The notes under the pieces were generated by a model. The model worked only from the letters and a program-made list of their open reading frames with translations, was not told where the DNA came from and did no database searches. The translations under genes were made by a program, and so were the position numbers. This document shows, piece after piece, positions 34,057 through 45,400 of a stretch of DNA of 64,000 nt. The stretch is from Heracleum sosnowskyi (taxonomy: Eukaryota > Streptophyta > Magnoliopsida > Apiales > Apiaceae). The DNA lies in assembly GCA_030848705.1 (NCBI GenBank), contig CM061243.1, positions 125,185,659-125,249,658 of the forward strand. Direction: 5' to 3'. Numbering within the stretch: the stretch's first letter is position 1; the number at the start of each line of letters is the position of its first letter.

Positions 34057-35448
34057 TGTTAGAAAATGGAAAGTTTGAGGCATATTTTAAATATGTTCTT
34101 GATGGAATTTCCGGAAACTAATGATTGGTGGTTATTCCTTGTTATGAGGACTTAAACTTTCATGTTTGGATCTAAGACATTTTCTTAGTGTAATCCATAA
34201 ATAAATTGAGTTGAAATAGGTTGCTTGAAATGGGTTATGTGGGTTGGTTATATTGAAATAACTTGTATCCCACATAGCATTGGTAATGAGAGGTTGGTGG
34301 GTTTACATAGAAACATGTTCAAGAGTAGTGTACAACTACTAAGGCATGTGGGTGTGCATGGTGTTAGTATGTGCCTCACGCGCACACACACACACACGCG
34401 CGCCGCCGCCGCCCGCCACGCCTCGCACCGCCCCGTCACGACTCGGGTCGAAGGGCGATTTGGGCGAATGTCTCGGCGTCTCGCGTACGCGAGGCGACCC
34501 GGGCGAGGAATTTTATTACCTGTTTATTTAATATTATTTATTGATTTAATTTAACAATATCAGTATTTATTTATAACAGCTAAACGAATTGGGTCAGGAT
34601 TTATATTGAATCCTGATGGACCAGTTCTTGGATCAAATCCTGATGGCATGGTCAGTACTTGGAGTGAAATCCTGATGACTATTGATCCTGATGGCCTGTG
34701 TCAGTATTTGGATCCTGATGATGGTCCAGTCCTGACGAAATCCTGATGGTCGATCAAGTACTGATGCCACTCCTGACGGACTGCAAGTACTGATGATGAT
34801 CAAATCCTGATGGACCAGGAAATCCTGACTGAGCTGTAACTGTTATTAAATCCTGATGACTACTATTATGGTAATTAAATCAGAATAATTAGTATTAAAT
34901 GTCATATCTTCAGTTACAATATTTGGTCTGTTACGTTTTATTTTGTATTATATTTATATATACAAATGAGAACGTTTGATTAGAGAGACAAGAATATACG
35001 TAACTGTGAGAAAACCCTAGGCATCAGTTTTTCTTCTCTGCTCTCTCTCTCTCAACACATACAGAATATACATAGTTTTTGGGCAAACTGAGGTGTTGGT
35101 CGCTGTTGATCATTTCTACTATTGTGAGTGGATTGATCTGTGCTGTTTTATCCTGGGAGTGATATTGCTGCAACCCAACACAGCGTAAGTGGGGCAATAG
35201 TCTCTTCAAGAACAGTTAAGACTTCTCGAAGGCTTGGCGACTCAGCTGTTTCTTTATCTTTCAGAATTTGTTAAAGCTCCTGATAGATAGGTGTTCTTTC
35301 TTATCTGATTATATTTACAGTCTCTAATTATTTTATTGTTTCGACCTTTGTGTTTGTTTCGTTTATTGGTATTTTGCCTGTTCTTGTTAATACAATTATA
35401 TATATAACTGCCCTATTGTTGCTGTGTAGTTAGTAATTATACCCAACA
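34057..35448 (+). repeat. Copia-2 5' LTR
   Basis: Contains an alternating purine/pyrimidine and GC-rich tract (34378-34425: gcgcacacac then gccgccgcc), a field of about a dozen tcctgatg repeats (34600-34860), a tatatttatatatac promoter-like stretch near 34950 and a CT-rich tract near 35037. Similarity to the right copy runs to about 35186. The end at 35448 (acccaaca) is inferred. No standard initiator-tRNA-Met primer site follows either candidate end. Confidence 0.65.
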
Positions 35449-35494
35449 ATCTTGAAGAGATTAGTTTATGTTTTATATATTGTTAATTAACAAG

Positions 35495-36394
35495 ATGGTT
35501 AACGGAACTGTAACTCCTGATGTTGGTGCTAATACTTCTGGTTCTGGTTTTACTGCACCTACCATCGATTGGACCACGTACCGTTTCCCACAGCCTATCG
35601 ATTTGTCAGGAATGCCTGATAAATTCGGTGGGGGTGTTGGTTTTTCTCGTTGGCAGAAAAAGATGAAACTGTGGCTTACGGTAAAGGGTCTATGGCCGGT
35701 GGTGCAGTATGAGAAACCTGTTGTTGATCAGGAAAAGGCTGATTCTGTTAGGGTGTATGCTATGTGGGAGGAAAAAGATGGGGTGGCTAGGGCTGTTATA
35801 CTGGCAGCTTTATCGAACACTCTATTTGATGTTTATTCATCTGATTCTTTCACTGCTAAGCTCTTATGGGAGAAGCTGGACCAGACACACAATACTGACT
35901 CGTAAGGGTTGGAAAAGTATTATGTGGCTAGGTTTCTTGATTTTAAACTGGTGGATACAAAATCCATGACTGAGCAGGCACATGAGTTTGAGATGTTGGT
36001 GCATGATTTGAAGGAGTCCGGAATGGACCTTCCTGAGAAGTTTCAGGTTATGGCTGTGATTGAAAAGCTCCCTAAGTCTTGGGAAGAGTTTGCTCTCTCC
36101 CTGAAAAGACAGAAAGGAGAGATCACTTGGACAAACCTGATGTTGGACATCTCTGTGCAGGAACAACACAAGTCCAAACAGGGATATGTGATGCCTGCTG
36201 AACATGGGAGTTCGAAGGTGAATGTAGTGACTGTTGGACAGAAAAGAAAGGCTATCACTAAGAAGGATAACACTAGGCCTAAAAATGACAAGAACAAGGC
36301 TAAGAAACCAAAGACAAACAAACCATGTTGGTCTTGTGGACAGGTTGGTCATTAGAGCAAGGACTGTCCTGCAAAGAAAGCAAAGAAAGTTGTT
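35495..36394 (+). pseudogene. Copia-2 gag remnant
   Basis: The ATG at 35495 starts MVNGTVTPDVG. The capsid-like region has FSRWQKKMKLWLTVKGLW and, after an in-frame TAA at 35903-35905, YYVARFLDFKL, AHEFEMLVHDL and VIEKLPKSWEEF. A zinc knuckle CWSCGQVGH-SKDC is broken by an in-frame TAG at 36353-36355. All parts are in the same frame, so the damage is point nonsense mutation. The protein would have formed the particle shell. Confidence 0.85.
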
Positions 36395-37942
36395 GTGGGA
36401 GCACAAGCTAATATTGTGCTTGCAGCCACTGATGGGCCTAAGGTTAACATGGTTGTTGGTGAGGTTGTTGCCTCTGGAACCAATGACGGGTATGTTACCT
36501 ACAACCCTGTACTTCTTTCCACTTATCTGTCTCATGAATGGTTGATTGATACTAGAGCTAATGTACATATTTGTACTGATATTAGTTTATTTGTATCTTA
36601 TCAACAGAGTCATGGAGTGACAGTGACGATGGGGAATGCTAGTGCTGCTCAAGTTCTTGGAATAGGAAACGTGGACCTGAAGTTTGCTTCTGGGCGTGTT
36701 CTATCCCTCACTAGAGTGCACCATGTTCCTGATATTCGTAGAAATATAATAAGTGGATGTTGTTTAGTTAAAAATGGTTTTGAACTTTCTTTGAAGTGTA
36801 ATAAAGTAGTTATTACACATACTGGTACATTCTTTGGCAAAGGTTATTTGTCTGATGGTTTATTTTTAATAAATGTTGAGCCTGTTTTGGGCAGTTTTAT
36901 TAAGGGATATTCCATTTGGTACCATTGTACAATTGGCTTTTCCATTTGGTACCACTCGAAGTTTTTGGCTTCCAAGTGGAGCCATCATACTTTTGGCTTG
37001 ATCCACATGATACCACTCCGTTAACCAAACGTTAGTCGGCCGTTACAAAATTATGAGATTGTCCATTTGGTACCACTCATAGTTTTCGACTTCCAAGTAG
37101 TACCCTTGTACTTTGTGTTTTAACTCTAAAATACCACTATGTTAATAAATTCGATGAAGTGGTATTTTGGAATTGAAGCCGAAAGTAGAATGGTGCCACT
37201 TGGAAGTCGAAAACTTTGAGTGGTACCAAATGGACAATCTCATAATTTTGTAACGTCCGACTAACGTTTGGTTAACAGAGTGGTATCATGTGGACGAAAC
37301 CAAAAGTTCGATGGCACCACTTGGAAGTCAAAAACTTTGTGTGGTACCAAATGGAAAAGCCAATTATACAATGGTACCAAATGGAATATCCCTTTTATTA
37401 ATGATAGTGTTGCACCTTCTGTTAATTGTGTTGAATCATCTGATTTGTGGCATTCTAGACTTGGTCATTTAAATTTTGGTGCTCTAAAGAATATGATGAA
37501 TTTAGAGTTGATTCCAAAATATTCTATTGAAAAGAAATCTAAATGTCAAGTATGTGTGACTGCTAAACAAACTAGGAAACCCTTTCATAATGTTGTTAGG
37601 GATTCAGGAGTATTGGATTTAGTACACACTAACATATGTGAATTTGGTGGCATGTTGACTAAGGATAATAAACGATATTTTATTACCTTGATAGATGATT
37701 GTAGTAGATACTGTTATGTTTATTTACTTAGACATAAGGATGAAGCACTAGAAAAATTCATTATGTTCAAAACTGAAGCTGAAACACAAACTGGTAAAGT
37801 ACTTAAACGTTTGAGATCTGATAGAGGTGGTGAGTATACTAGTACCTCGTTTAATGAATTGTGCGCAAGCACTGGTATAGTTCATGAGGTAACTCCACCA
37901 TACACACCTGAGTCTAATGGTGTGGCTGAACGAAAGATATGA
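36395..37942 (+). pseudogene. Copia-2 protease and integrase remnant, split by a MITE
   Basis: The protease reads WLIDTRANVHIC, where plant copia elements have D-S/T-G-A; the catalytic glycine is replaced by Arg. The frame is interrupted at 36904-37392 by the MITE. Integrase resumes (WHSRLGHLNFGALKNM, CQVCVTAKQTRKPF, LIDDCSRYCYVYLL, RSDRGGEYTS, NGVAERK). The first catalytic position reads HTNICEF where Asp is usual. The frame stops at 37940 because of a small deletion after the last integrase motif. Confidence 0.85.
36904..37392. mobile_element. Mutator-type foldback MITE (489 bp)
   Basis: The ends are gggatattccatttggtacc and its reverse complement. Inverted similarity extends through most of each half, so the whole element can fold into a long hairpin. 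A 9-bp duplication ttttattaa flanks it (36895-36903 and 37393-37401), the length typical of Mutator-like elements. It carries no gene and sits in the protease-integrase region of Copia-2, so it is younger than that element. Confidence 0.9.
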
Positions 37943-39210
37943 TTAACAGTATGCTTATTAATTCTGGGTTGCCTAAGTACATGTGGGGAGAAGCTTTGAA
38001 TACGGCTTGCCATATTCTGAATAGAGTTCCTCTGAAACATATGGACAAGACACCTTATGAATTATGGAAAAGTAGAAAGACAAGTTTAAAGTATCTTCGT
38101 GTGTGGGGGTGCCTTGCAAAGTTTGATGACACTGTTTTAGAATCAGAGTTTGTAGTTAATGAAAGTGACAAGTGTGTCTACTATTTGGTTAAAGGAAATG
38201 AATGTATTATCGTGTGCCTATATGTGGATGATATATTATTGTTTGGAACCAATATTGAGATTATTAACGAGACAAAAAGTTTCTTGAAAAGGCACTTTGA
38301 AATGAAGGATATGGGTGAGGCTAGTGTGATTCTTGGGATCAAGTTGACACATTCAACTGATGGAATAACATTGTTACAATCTCATTATATAGAGAAATCT
38401 ATACTTGAGAAGTATGGTTATTCAAATTGTAGAATCGCTAGTACACCGTACGATCCTAAAGTTGCCTTAGTCAAGAATAGTTCAGGTATACCTGTGTCTC
38501 AGTTAAGGTATTCTCAGATTATTGGGATTTTGCAATATCTTGCTAATGTGACTAGACCAGATATTTCTTATTCTGTGTCTAAATTAGCTAGATATACAAG
38601 CTGTCCGAACAAGACTCATTGGGAGGCACTGGATAGAGTTCTTAGATATCTTAAGGGAACTATTTCCCTTGGTTTGCATTATTGAAGATTCCCTGGAGTA
38701 CTCGAGGGATATGGTGATGCAAGTTGGATAGCTAAGAAATATGGTACCAATGGAGTGACTGGATATTTGTTTACCCTAGCAGGTGGAGCAATATCCTGGA
38801 AGTCTACTAGACAGACTTTGATAACTCGGTCTACCTTTGAGGCTGAGTTGTGTGCACTAGATGCCACGGGGACGGAGGCTGAATGGTTGCATGGACTTAT
38901 GTCAGTGTTACCTGTAGTAAGCAGACCGCTTCCAGCCATTGCTGTTCATTATGATAGTCAGACAACTATCGACAAGATCAGTAGTGAAAAGTATACTGCT
39001 AAAACAAAGAGACACATCCAAGTTAGACTTAAGTCTATAAAGGGTCTTGTGTCTGAAAGGATTATTGCTGTAGAGTTCATTGGAACTCAGGATAATATAG
39101 CTGATCCTTTGACTAAAGGACTTGAGCATGCAGTAGTCCTTAAGTCTAGGTTGGGGATGGGACTGATAGCCCATAATGATTCATCAGCAGCGGGAACCCA
39201 ATACACCTGA
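37939..39210 (+). pseudogene. Copia-2 integrase end, partial RT and RNase H
   Basis: Starts with MINSMLINSGLPKYMWGEA (integrase C-terminal side) and LRVWGCLAK. It then jumps directly to the second half of RT (VCLYVDDILLFGTN, MKDMGEASVILGIKL). The first half of RT is deleted, by roughly 1 kb judged against Copia-1. A TGA at 38683 separates RT from RNase H (GYGDASWIAKKYG, SRSTFEAELCALD-like, TEAEWLHGL, ADPLTKGL). Incapable of reverse transcription. Confidence 0.85.
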
Positions 39211-39739
39211 GAGGAGATCCCTTGAAGTGTATTCAATGTGGTAATAACAAGCTGTGAGGGTGAGTTGGTAGTACCTTTACTATATTCCTTGATACTTACG
39301 TATCTGTGTCTATCCCCTATAAACCTAAAAGGTACTGTTACTGCCAGTATAGCAAGAGTTATTTGAACTCTGAATGGGGTCAAGTCATTGGACGAGATGA
39401 TAGCAGTACATCTTTGGAGATGCCCAGCTAAGCGAATGTATTGTGTGGTCGCAATTAGTGGAAAGGGTTATTCCTTGAAGCATTCGACGAACAGGATCGA
39501 GACAGGACCATTAACGTCTCAAAGCCGTAGATCAGCACCATAGCCTTTGATTTGTCGTCGTCTATGGAGTGTGGTTACACCAAACGGATAAAGATTCAAT
39601 GTGAAACATTCCATCTAGATCTGGTAGCCATCGAAGTAGAGGACTTAGGAGGGTTCAAACTCGGAAGAGTACCGACTCTGAAAAACAAGTCATGATAAGG
39701 ACCGATATGTAAGCATTTCTGTATGGATTTGTGGGGGAT
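39211..39739 (+). other. Copia-2 3' untranslated interior with polypurine tract
   Basis: No open frame of note. The last bases, ttgtgggggat (39729-39739), abut the TGTTAG of the right LTR and fit a polypurine tract. Confidence 0.65.
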
Positions 39740-40826
39740 TGTTAGAAAATGGAAAGTTTGAGGCATATTTTAAATATGTTATTGATGGAATTTCCGGAAA
39801 CTAATGATTGGAGGTTATTCCTTGTTATGAGGACTTAAACTTTCATGTTTGGATCTAAGACATTTTCTTAGTGTTATCCATAAATAAATTGAGTTGAAAT
39901 AGGTTGCTTGAAATGGGTTATGTGGGTTGGTTATATTGAAATAACTTGTATCCCACATAGCATTGGTAATGAGAGGTTGGTGGGTTTATATAGAAACATG
40001 TGCAAGAGTAGTGTACAACTACTAAGGGATGTGGGTGTGTATGGTGTTACTATGTGCCTCACGCGCACACACACACACACGCGCCGCCGCCGCCGCCCGC
40101 CTCGCCTCGCCCCGCCCCGTCACGACTCGGGTCGAAGGGCGATTTGGGCGAATGTCTCGGCGTCTCGCGTACGCGAGGTGACCTGGGCGAGGAATTTTAT
40201 TACCTGTTTATTTAATATTATTTATTGATTTAATTTAACAGTATCAGTATTTATTTATAACAGCTAAACGAATTGGGTCAGGATTTATATTAAATCCTGA
40301 TGGACCAGTTCTTGGATCAAATCTTGATGGTCCGTGTCAGTATTTGGATCCTGATGATGGTCCAATCCTGATGGTCGATCAAGTACTGATGCCACTCCTG
40401 ACGGACTGCAAGTCCTGATGGCTTGGAGTACTGATGATGATCAAATCCTGATAGACCAGGAAATCCTGACTGAGCTGTAACTGTTATTAAATCCTGATGA
40501 CTACTGTTATGGTAATTAAATCAGAATAATTAGTATTAATGTCATATCTTCAGTTACAATATTTGGTCTGTTACGTTTTATTTTGTATTATATTTATATA
40601 TACAAATGAGAACGTTTGATTAGAGAGACAAGAATATACGTAACTGTGAGAAAACCCTAGGCATCAGTTTTTCTTCTCTGCTCTCTCTCTCAACACATAC
40701 AGAATATACATAGTTTTTGGGCAAACTGAGGTGTTGGTCGCTGTTGATCATTTATACTATTGTGAGCGGATTGATCTGTGTTGTTTTATCCTGGGAGTGA
40801 TATTGCTGCAACCCAACACAACGTAT
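39740..40826 (+). repeat. Copia-2 3' LTR, truncated
   Basis: Matches 34057 to about 35186 of the left LTR, with numerous substitutions and small indels (for example fewer tcctgatg units). Similarity dies out just after aacccaacacaacgta. Sequence matching the CACTA-2/5 family begins within a few bases. Confidence 0.85.
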
Positions 40827-41048
40827 TGTGGGTGTTGTTTTAGGGGTTGTCTAGGGTTACACATTTCGATTTTTTTTAAAAACAAATTCAAAGATCTAAC
40901 CTTACGGATGATTAAATATATTGATTTCTTAGATGTATGTAAAATTTTAGATTTTTTTAATTTAAACTCCTATATTTTTATAATGAATCTATCTATCTTC
41001 AAAATTGATTTGGTGTATGATATATAAAATTTACTGCTAATTTAGTAC

Positions 41049-41118
41049 AAAACGATCGGTTGGCACAGTGGTTGGGCACTTGCTCATTCTGGGAGAGGGC
41101 GAAGGTTCGATTCTGTAC
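41049..41118 (+). other. tRNA-like module in CACTA-5, first copy
   Basis: A-box-like TGGCACAGTGG at 41060-41070 and B-box-like GGTTCGATTC at 41104-41113, a spacing within the tRNA range. It is homologous to the three modules of CACTA-2. The 3' side does not pair convincingly with the 5' side as an acceptor stem. Confidence 0.5.
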
Positions 41119-41608
41119 AACTCATGTTTTTTTGGTGATTTCCGCCAAAAAATTCACGAAAAATTTGAATTTCCCTCGCACATCAAAAGTGCGATAAATT
41201 TAATCTAAGGAAAAACGACGTTTTTTTCCTTAGACGTATTGATAAATTAAATTTTTGATCGATTAATAAAATAATAAAAAAATAAAATTAGGATAGAATG
41301 TGTTTTTATTATAATTTTTGTTGATCGGTTATCATGTTTTTTGTTAAACAAACTCTACGGACATAGAGATCAACTCATTTTAGTAGTGGAGGATGAAAAT
41401 TAGTTGATTTAAACTGACATTCTTATGTTCATATATTATTCGCTAAAATCTAATTATATCGAAAAAAAATTATAAATATAAAAATTTATGAATGAATTAA
41501 ATGTTTTTTTATGAAACCTCGTTTTGTAGTTTGATGAAGCTAAGGAAAAAAATTTAGACAAAAAGGAATTATAAAAAGTTAAAGTCGTTTAGAAAATGAA
41601 AGAGTGTC

Positions 41609-42487
41609 TGTTAGTAATGAATAACACTAAGAAACTAGACAGAGGGGGGCTGAATGGATAGTTTGATTGATTTTCCTTTTCTTGAAATTTAATTGTTGTA
41701 ACTGATCGTGCTGTAAAGAAATGCGGAAGTAAATAAACAAGACACACACAATCACTTTAATCTACTTTGTATTAAGTAAATTAAATACTACAGCTTCCAG
41801 AATTTCACAAGGGAAATTCAGGCTTCTAAACAAGAACAGAGTTTTCTTGCTTTTGCTTACAGAGAAAAGAAGTGCTCAAGATATTTCTATGATTAACTCA
41901 CTTACAGCTAACAGTAGGGTGTGCACAATATATATATTGTCCTATACAAAACTAGTGCACACACCTAATTACACAGCTACCCTTACTGCACCTCCATTTT
42001 GTCGTTCCATAAAAGGTTGGCTGTGTCAGGTAGGACTACTTGCTTTCTGTGGTCCTCTCCCTTATCTGTAGCTACTTGTCTTCCTTCTTCCTCTCCAAGT
42101 TTAGCTGTAGATTTGCCATCTGTTTCTTTGGACCACCTGACCAACACAGATGCTTCAGTATTTGTCTCCATTGACTTTGATCTTGTACCTTATTCTGACT
42201 TCACGATATAGGGACTTAGACAAATTTCTGCAACTTATTTTTTCAGGGCCTTATTCACTCTAATCCTGTTGCATGAACAATTATGAGCTTCTTCCAGGAT
42301 AGTTATTCATTGGCCTATGTACATTCTAGGTGCATGAAATTTACTAAGCTCATTATAATCCTGAGCATACAAAATAAAGCTAATGTTCATGAGAACAAGA
42401 CAAGTACATTTGAGACCTATACTATATCCCAGTGATAGAAATCACTAGGTCATGTAGTGTGACATAGTCACAGAGTGTAGGCTTGTT
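41609..42487 (-). repeat. Copia-3 3' LTR, shortened
   Basis: 879 bp against 1,220 bp for the 5' LTR. It lacks about 340-350 bp matching the repeat array at 54320-54670. It also lacks 34 bp at its inner edge, corresponding to 54967-55000. It has about 40 bp near 41947 that the 5' LTR lacks. Confidence 0.9.
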
Positions 42488-45400
42488 CTAGACAGCTTCA
42501 GTTCTCATTTGCTTCTCTAACAAATCATCATAAACTTTCTTCTTCCTTGCTTCTTCCTTTCTCTTTATCTCATAAATGGCCAGTAGAATTTCATCCCTTG
42601 CAGTGAGCTCTTCAATGAGAGGAGAGTCTTCTAGATCTTCAGCTTCTGTTCTTAGGGCACTTTCCACATAAGATTCTACAAACTCCATCCTTATCTTGTT
42701 TTTACCTCCATATAGATTTTTGTACTTCACAATGTAAGGATTTCGTTTTACCCTGCACAGCCCTTTCTTCCTCAACTCCCTTGTTCTTTCTTCCATTTCA
42801 GCCATCTCCTTTTCTTTCTGACACCTCTTTTCTTCATTTAGCTTCCTTAAACTTTCTTTATAGTCAGAGTGCATCTTCATGAATCTAGCAATCTCTATCT
42901 TCCACATCCTTTCTTCCTTTTCTTCAAAATTCAATAAGGCATTTATTCTTTCAAGTTCATAGGTTGGAAAATGTTGCCAGCTGCCTTGCTTCATTTCTTT
43001 CTCTCTTCCATCAGTGTATTTGATCTCAAGATGATTGTTCTTCACTTTGACTTCAAAGATCCTTTGAGCTCTCAGAAATGCTAGGGCATCTTCATCATAG
43101 TCTTCATCAAGAGGAAGAACATTGATCCCTACTACATTGGTGATTACTCCAGTTTTCTTTGTTATCCTTGTCCTTTTGGCTACACTCTTGATCTTCAAAT
43201 GCCTCACTTGAGGTAGCTTTCTGGAGCAGGGAGATTAAGTCTTCAGTGCCACATCATTTGGAAGTAGCTTCATCCCTTTCCCCTTCATCCACTGTAACAC
43301 TCCACTAGCTGTGACTTTGTGGAAGTGTCTTTTAAATGTTGTTGTTGTGGCTTTGCTTTTCTCCAGTGGCAAATCAGTTTCAAAAGTCTTAGATAATGAT
43401 TTTGGAGGATCATTACTGACAGTACCCACCCTAGACTTAGAGTCTTGTGTTGTGGTTAAGATACTGCTAGCAATGTCCTTGACTTGCTGATTTCCACTCT
43501 TTTTCTTTACAGTCTCCTTCTTTGTCTGAGAGTCCTTTTTGTCTTCATCAGCATCTTTAGACTTCTTAGAGGTTTTGCCCTTGCTGCTCTCACTTGCCCC
43601 ATCCTTATCACTCCTTGACTGACTTCTTCTTCTGTAGCTTTTATCTTCATCATCATCCTTGTCATCCTTCTTGTCCTTTCTTTCTTTTAAAGACTCAGGA
43701 ATTCTGCCATGAATGAGAAATGATTGTAGAGTTTGGATCATTTCTAGCTCTTCTGCTGTTCTGAATCCTCTTTTTTCTCTGAGCATCTGAAGCACCTCCT
43801 TTATCCTGTCCTTGTACTTCATCACCAACTAAGAAGGAATTACAAGCTGATCAATAGAGTTTGCTTTGGTGGTGCTTTGAAAAATTACTGTCCTTGGCTT
43901 TGAGATGACCTCATGCAATCTTGCAAATTGGTCCTTCTTCAAATCCTCATACAGTAGCCTGTTGTTGTCACCCTTCGTCTCTATTAGCTCCAGAATGATA
44001 TCTAGTTCAGTATATCTCAGCTTCTCCAGAGTCTCAAAGGACAAATGTCATAGGTCATTTTCTTTGGATACCATGATAATCTCTCTTAGATAAGCATCCT
44101 TGACATTTCTGACTACCACTGTTAGGTACTTGATGTTTTCTTTGATCATTCTCTTGTAGTCCTTGGTGTCACCTTGTACACTGATTTGGATGGCTTTCAG
44201 AAACTCCAGAAAGGCCACATCATGATAGATGTTTGTGTTGGCAACTTCATGTAGCTTAGCCTCAGTGATTATATTAGCTTTGACAGGCTGAGCACTCCTT
44301 GAGATAGTAGGGGCAGACACATCCATGGGAAATGTGCCAGGATAGAAAGTTGTAGTCACGCTACTTTTCTGGCCAGCTAAACTGGTGACAGAAACAGTAG
44401 GAAGAATTATTGGCCTTGTGTCTTTCTCATATATTTTGCCCTTGAGCTTTGCAGAGACTCCCCCTTTCAGAGTCACTTCCTTTCTTTTCCTTTCTTTCTC
44501 CCTCTTAGGCTTGGGATCAGACAAGATGTCTTGAGCTTCTCCAGGAATAGGAAGATTCATGCTTCTCATCATAGAGGTCATCATCTGTTGTTGGACCAGC
44601 AGAATTTTTGAGGTGGAGTTGCTTTGGTCATCCAACTTGGCATTCATGAGCTCCAAGGAATGAGAAATCCCTTGGTTTTCTGACTTGAGGGCAGCCACTT
44701 CTTTCTCCAACCTGTCAACCTTTGAGAATAGCTGCTCAGACTTGAAAGGATTGAAGGCCTGGTCCTTGAGCTTAGAGAATTCAAATTTAGATATGTTGGA
44801 GACAGGAACCTCATCCACCAGCTTGTCACCATAGTGGTTTTTCCATAGCACTGAGAGCATTGAATTGATGTTGATGTTGGACTGCAGTTGGTTCTCTAAT
44901 TTGGTGGACATTCTCTTCAAATTATCAGTCACCAAAGCTAGAGAAAGATCCATATTGGAGACAGTCTGAGTAGTCTTTCTGAGCTCTTTGAGGATGTTAT
45001 CCACCTTGGGAAAATCAGAAAGATAAGTATTTCTTAGCTGAACCAGAGAATGTTCAGTTTCTTCCTTGATAGTAGAGATTTCTGATTGAAGACCTTTCCC
45101 AAGGAAGTGCAGAGCCTTCAACTGACTTTTATAAACTTCATTTACTGCTTCATAGATTTCTGCAGGAGAGAGACCTTTAGAATTCGACCCCAAAGCAGTA
45201 AGATAGTCCTCCCTGAGAAAAGCTAGAGCCTCCTTCAGCTGCACAGTTCTCTTGCCATCCAGCCAAGCATCCACATTACCATCTTGATGGGCTTCATACA
45301 CAATCTTATCTTTCTGGGCCTCAACATCCTCCTTGTGACAGAGCAATATAGCTTCATAATCTTTATTTGGGAGTCCAACTGTGAGAAGGTGTTGGGAAAT

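Larger units (their letters stand above)
34057..40826 (+). mobile_element. Ty1/copia element Copia-2 (old, truncated at its right end)
   Basis: The left LTR starts TGTTAGAAAATGG at 34057, and the same start recurs at 39740. Between them are gag, protease, integrase, RT and RNase H remnants in copia order, with several stops, a large RT deletion and a MITE. No target duplication was found. The left LTR appears to continue to 35448 (ending acccaaca), whereas homology in the right copy stops near 40826, where CACTA-5 sequence begins. The 3' end has therefore been lost by deletion. Confidence 0.85.

Noticed and set aside
34225..34554. Plus-strand frames in the Copia-2 LTR (also 39908-40228)
   Set aside because: Low-complexity HTHTRA/RRRPP translations of the CA and GCC tracts, present in both LTRs; not genes.
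41049..41118. Functional tRNA gene
   Set aside because: A and B boxes are present, but the acceptor and anticodon stems do not form; kept only as a tRNA-like module.
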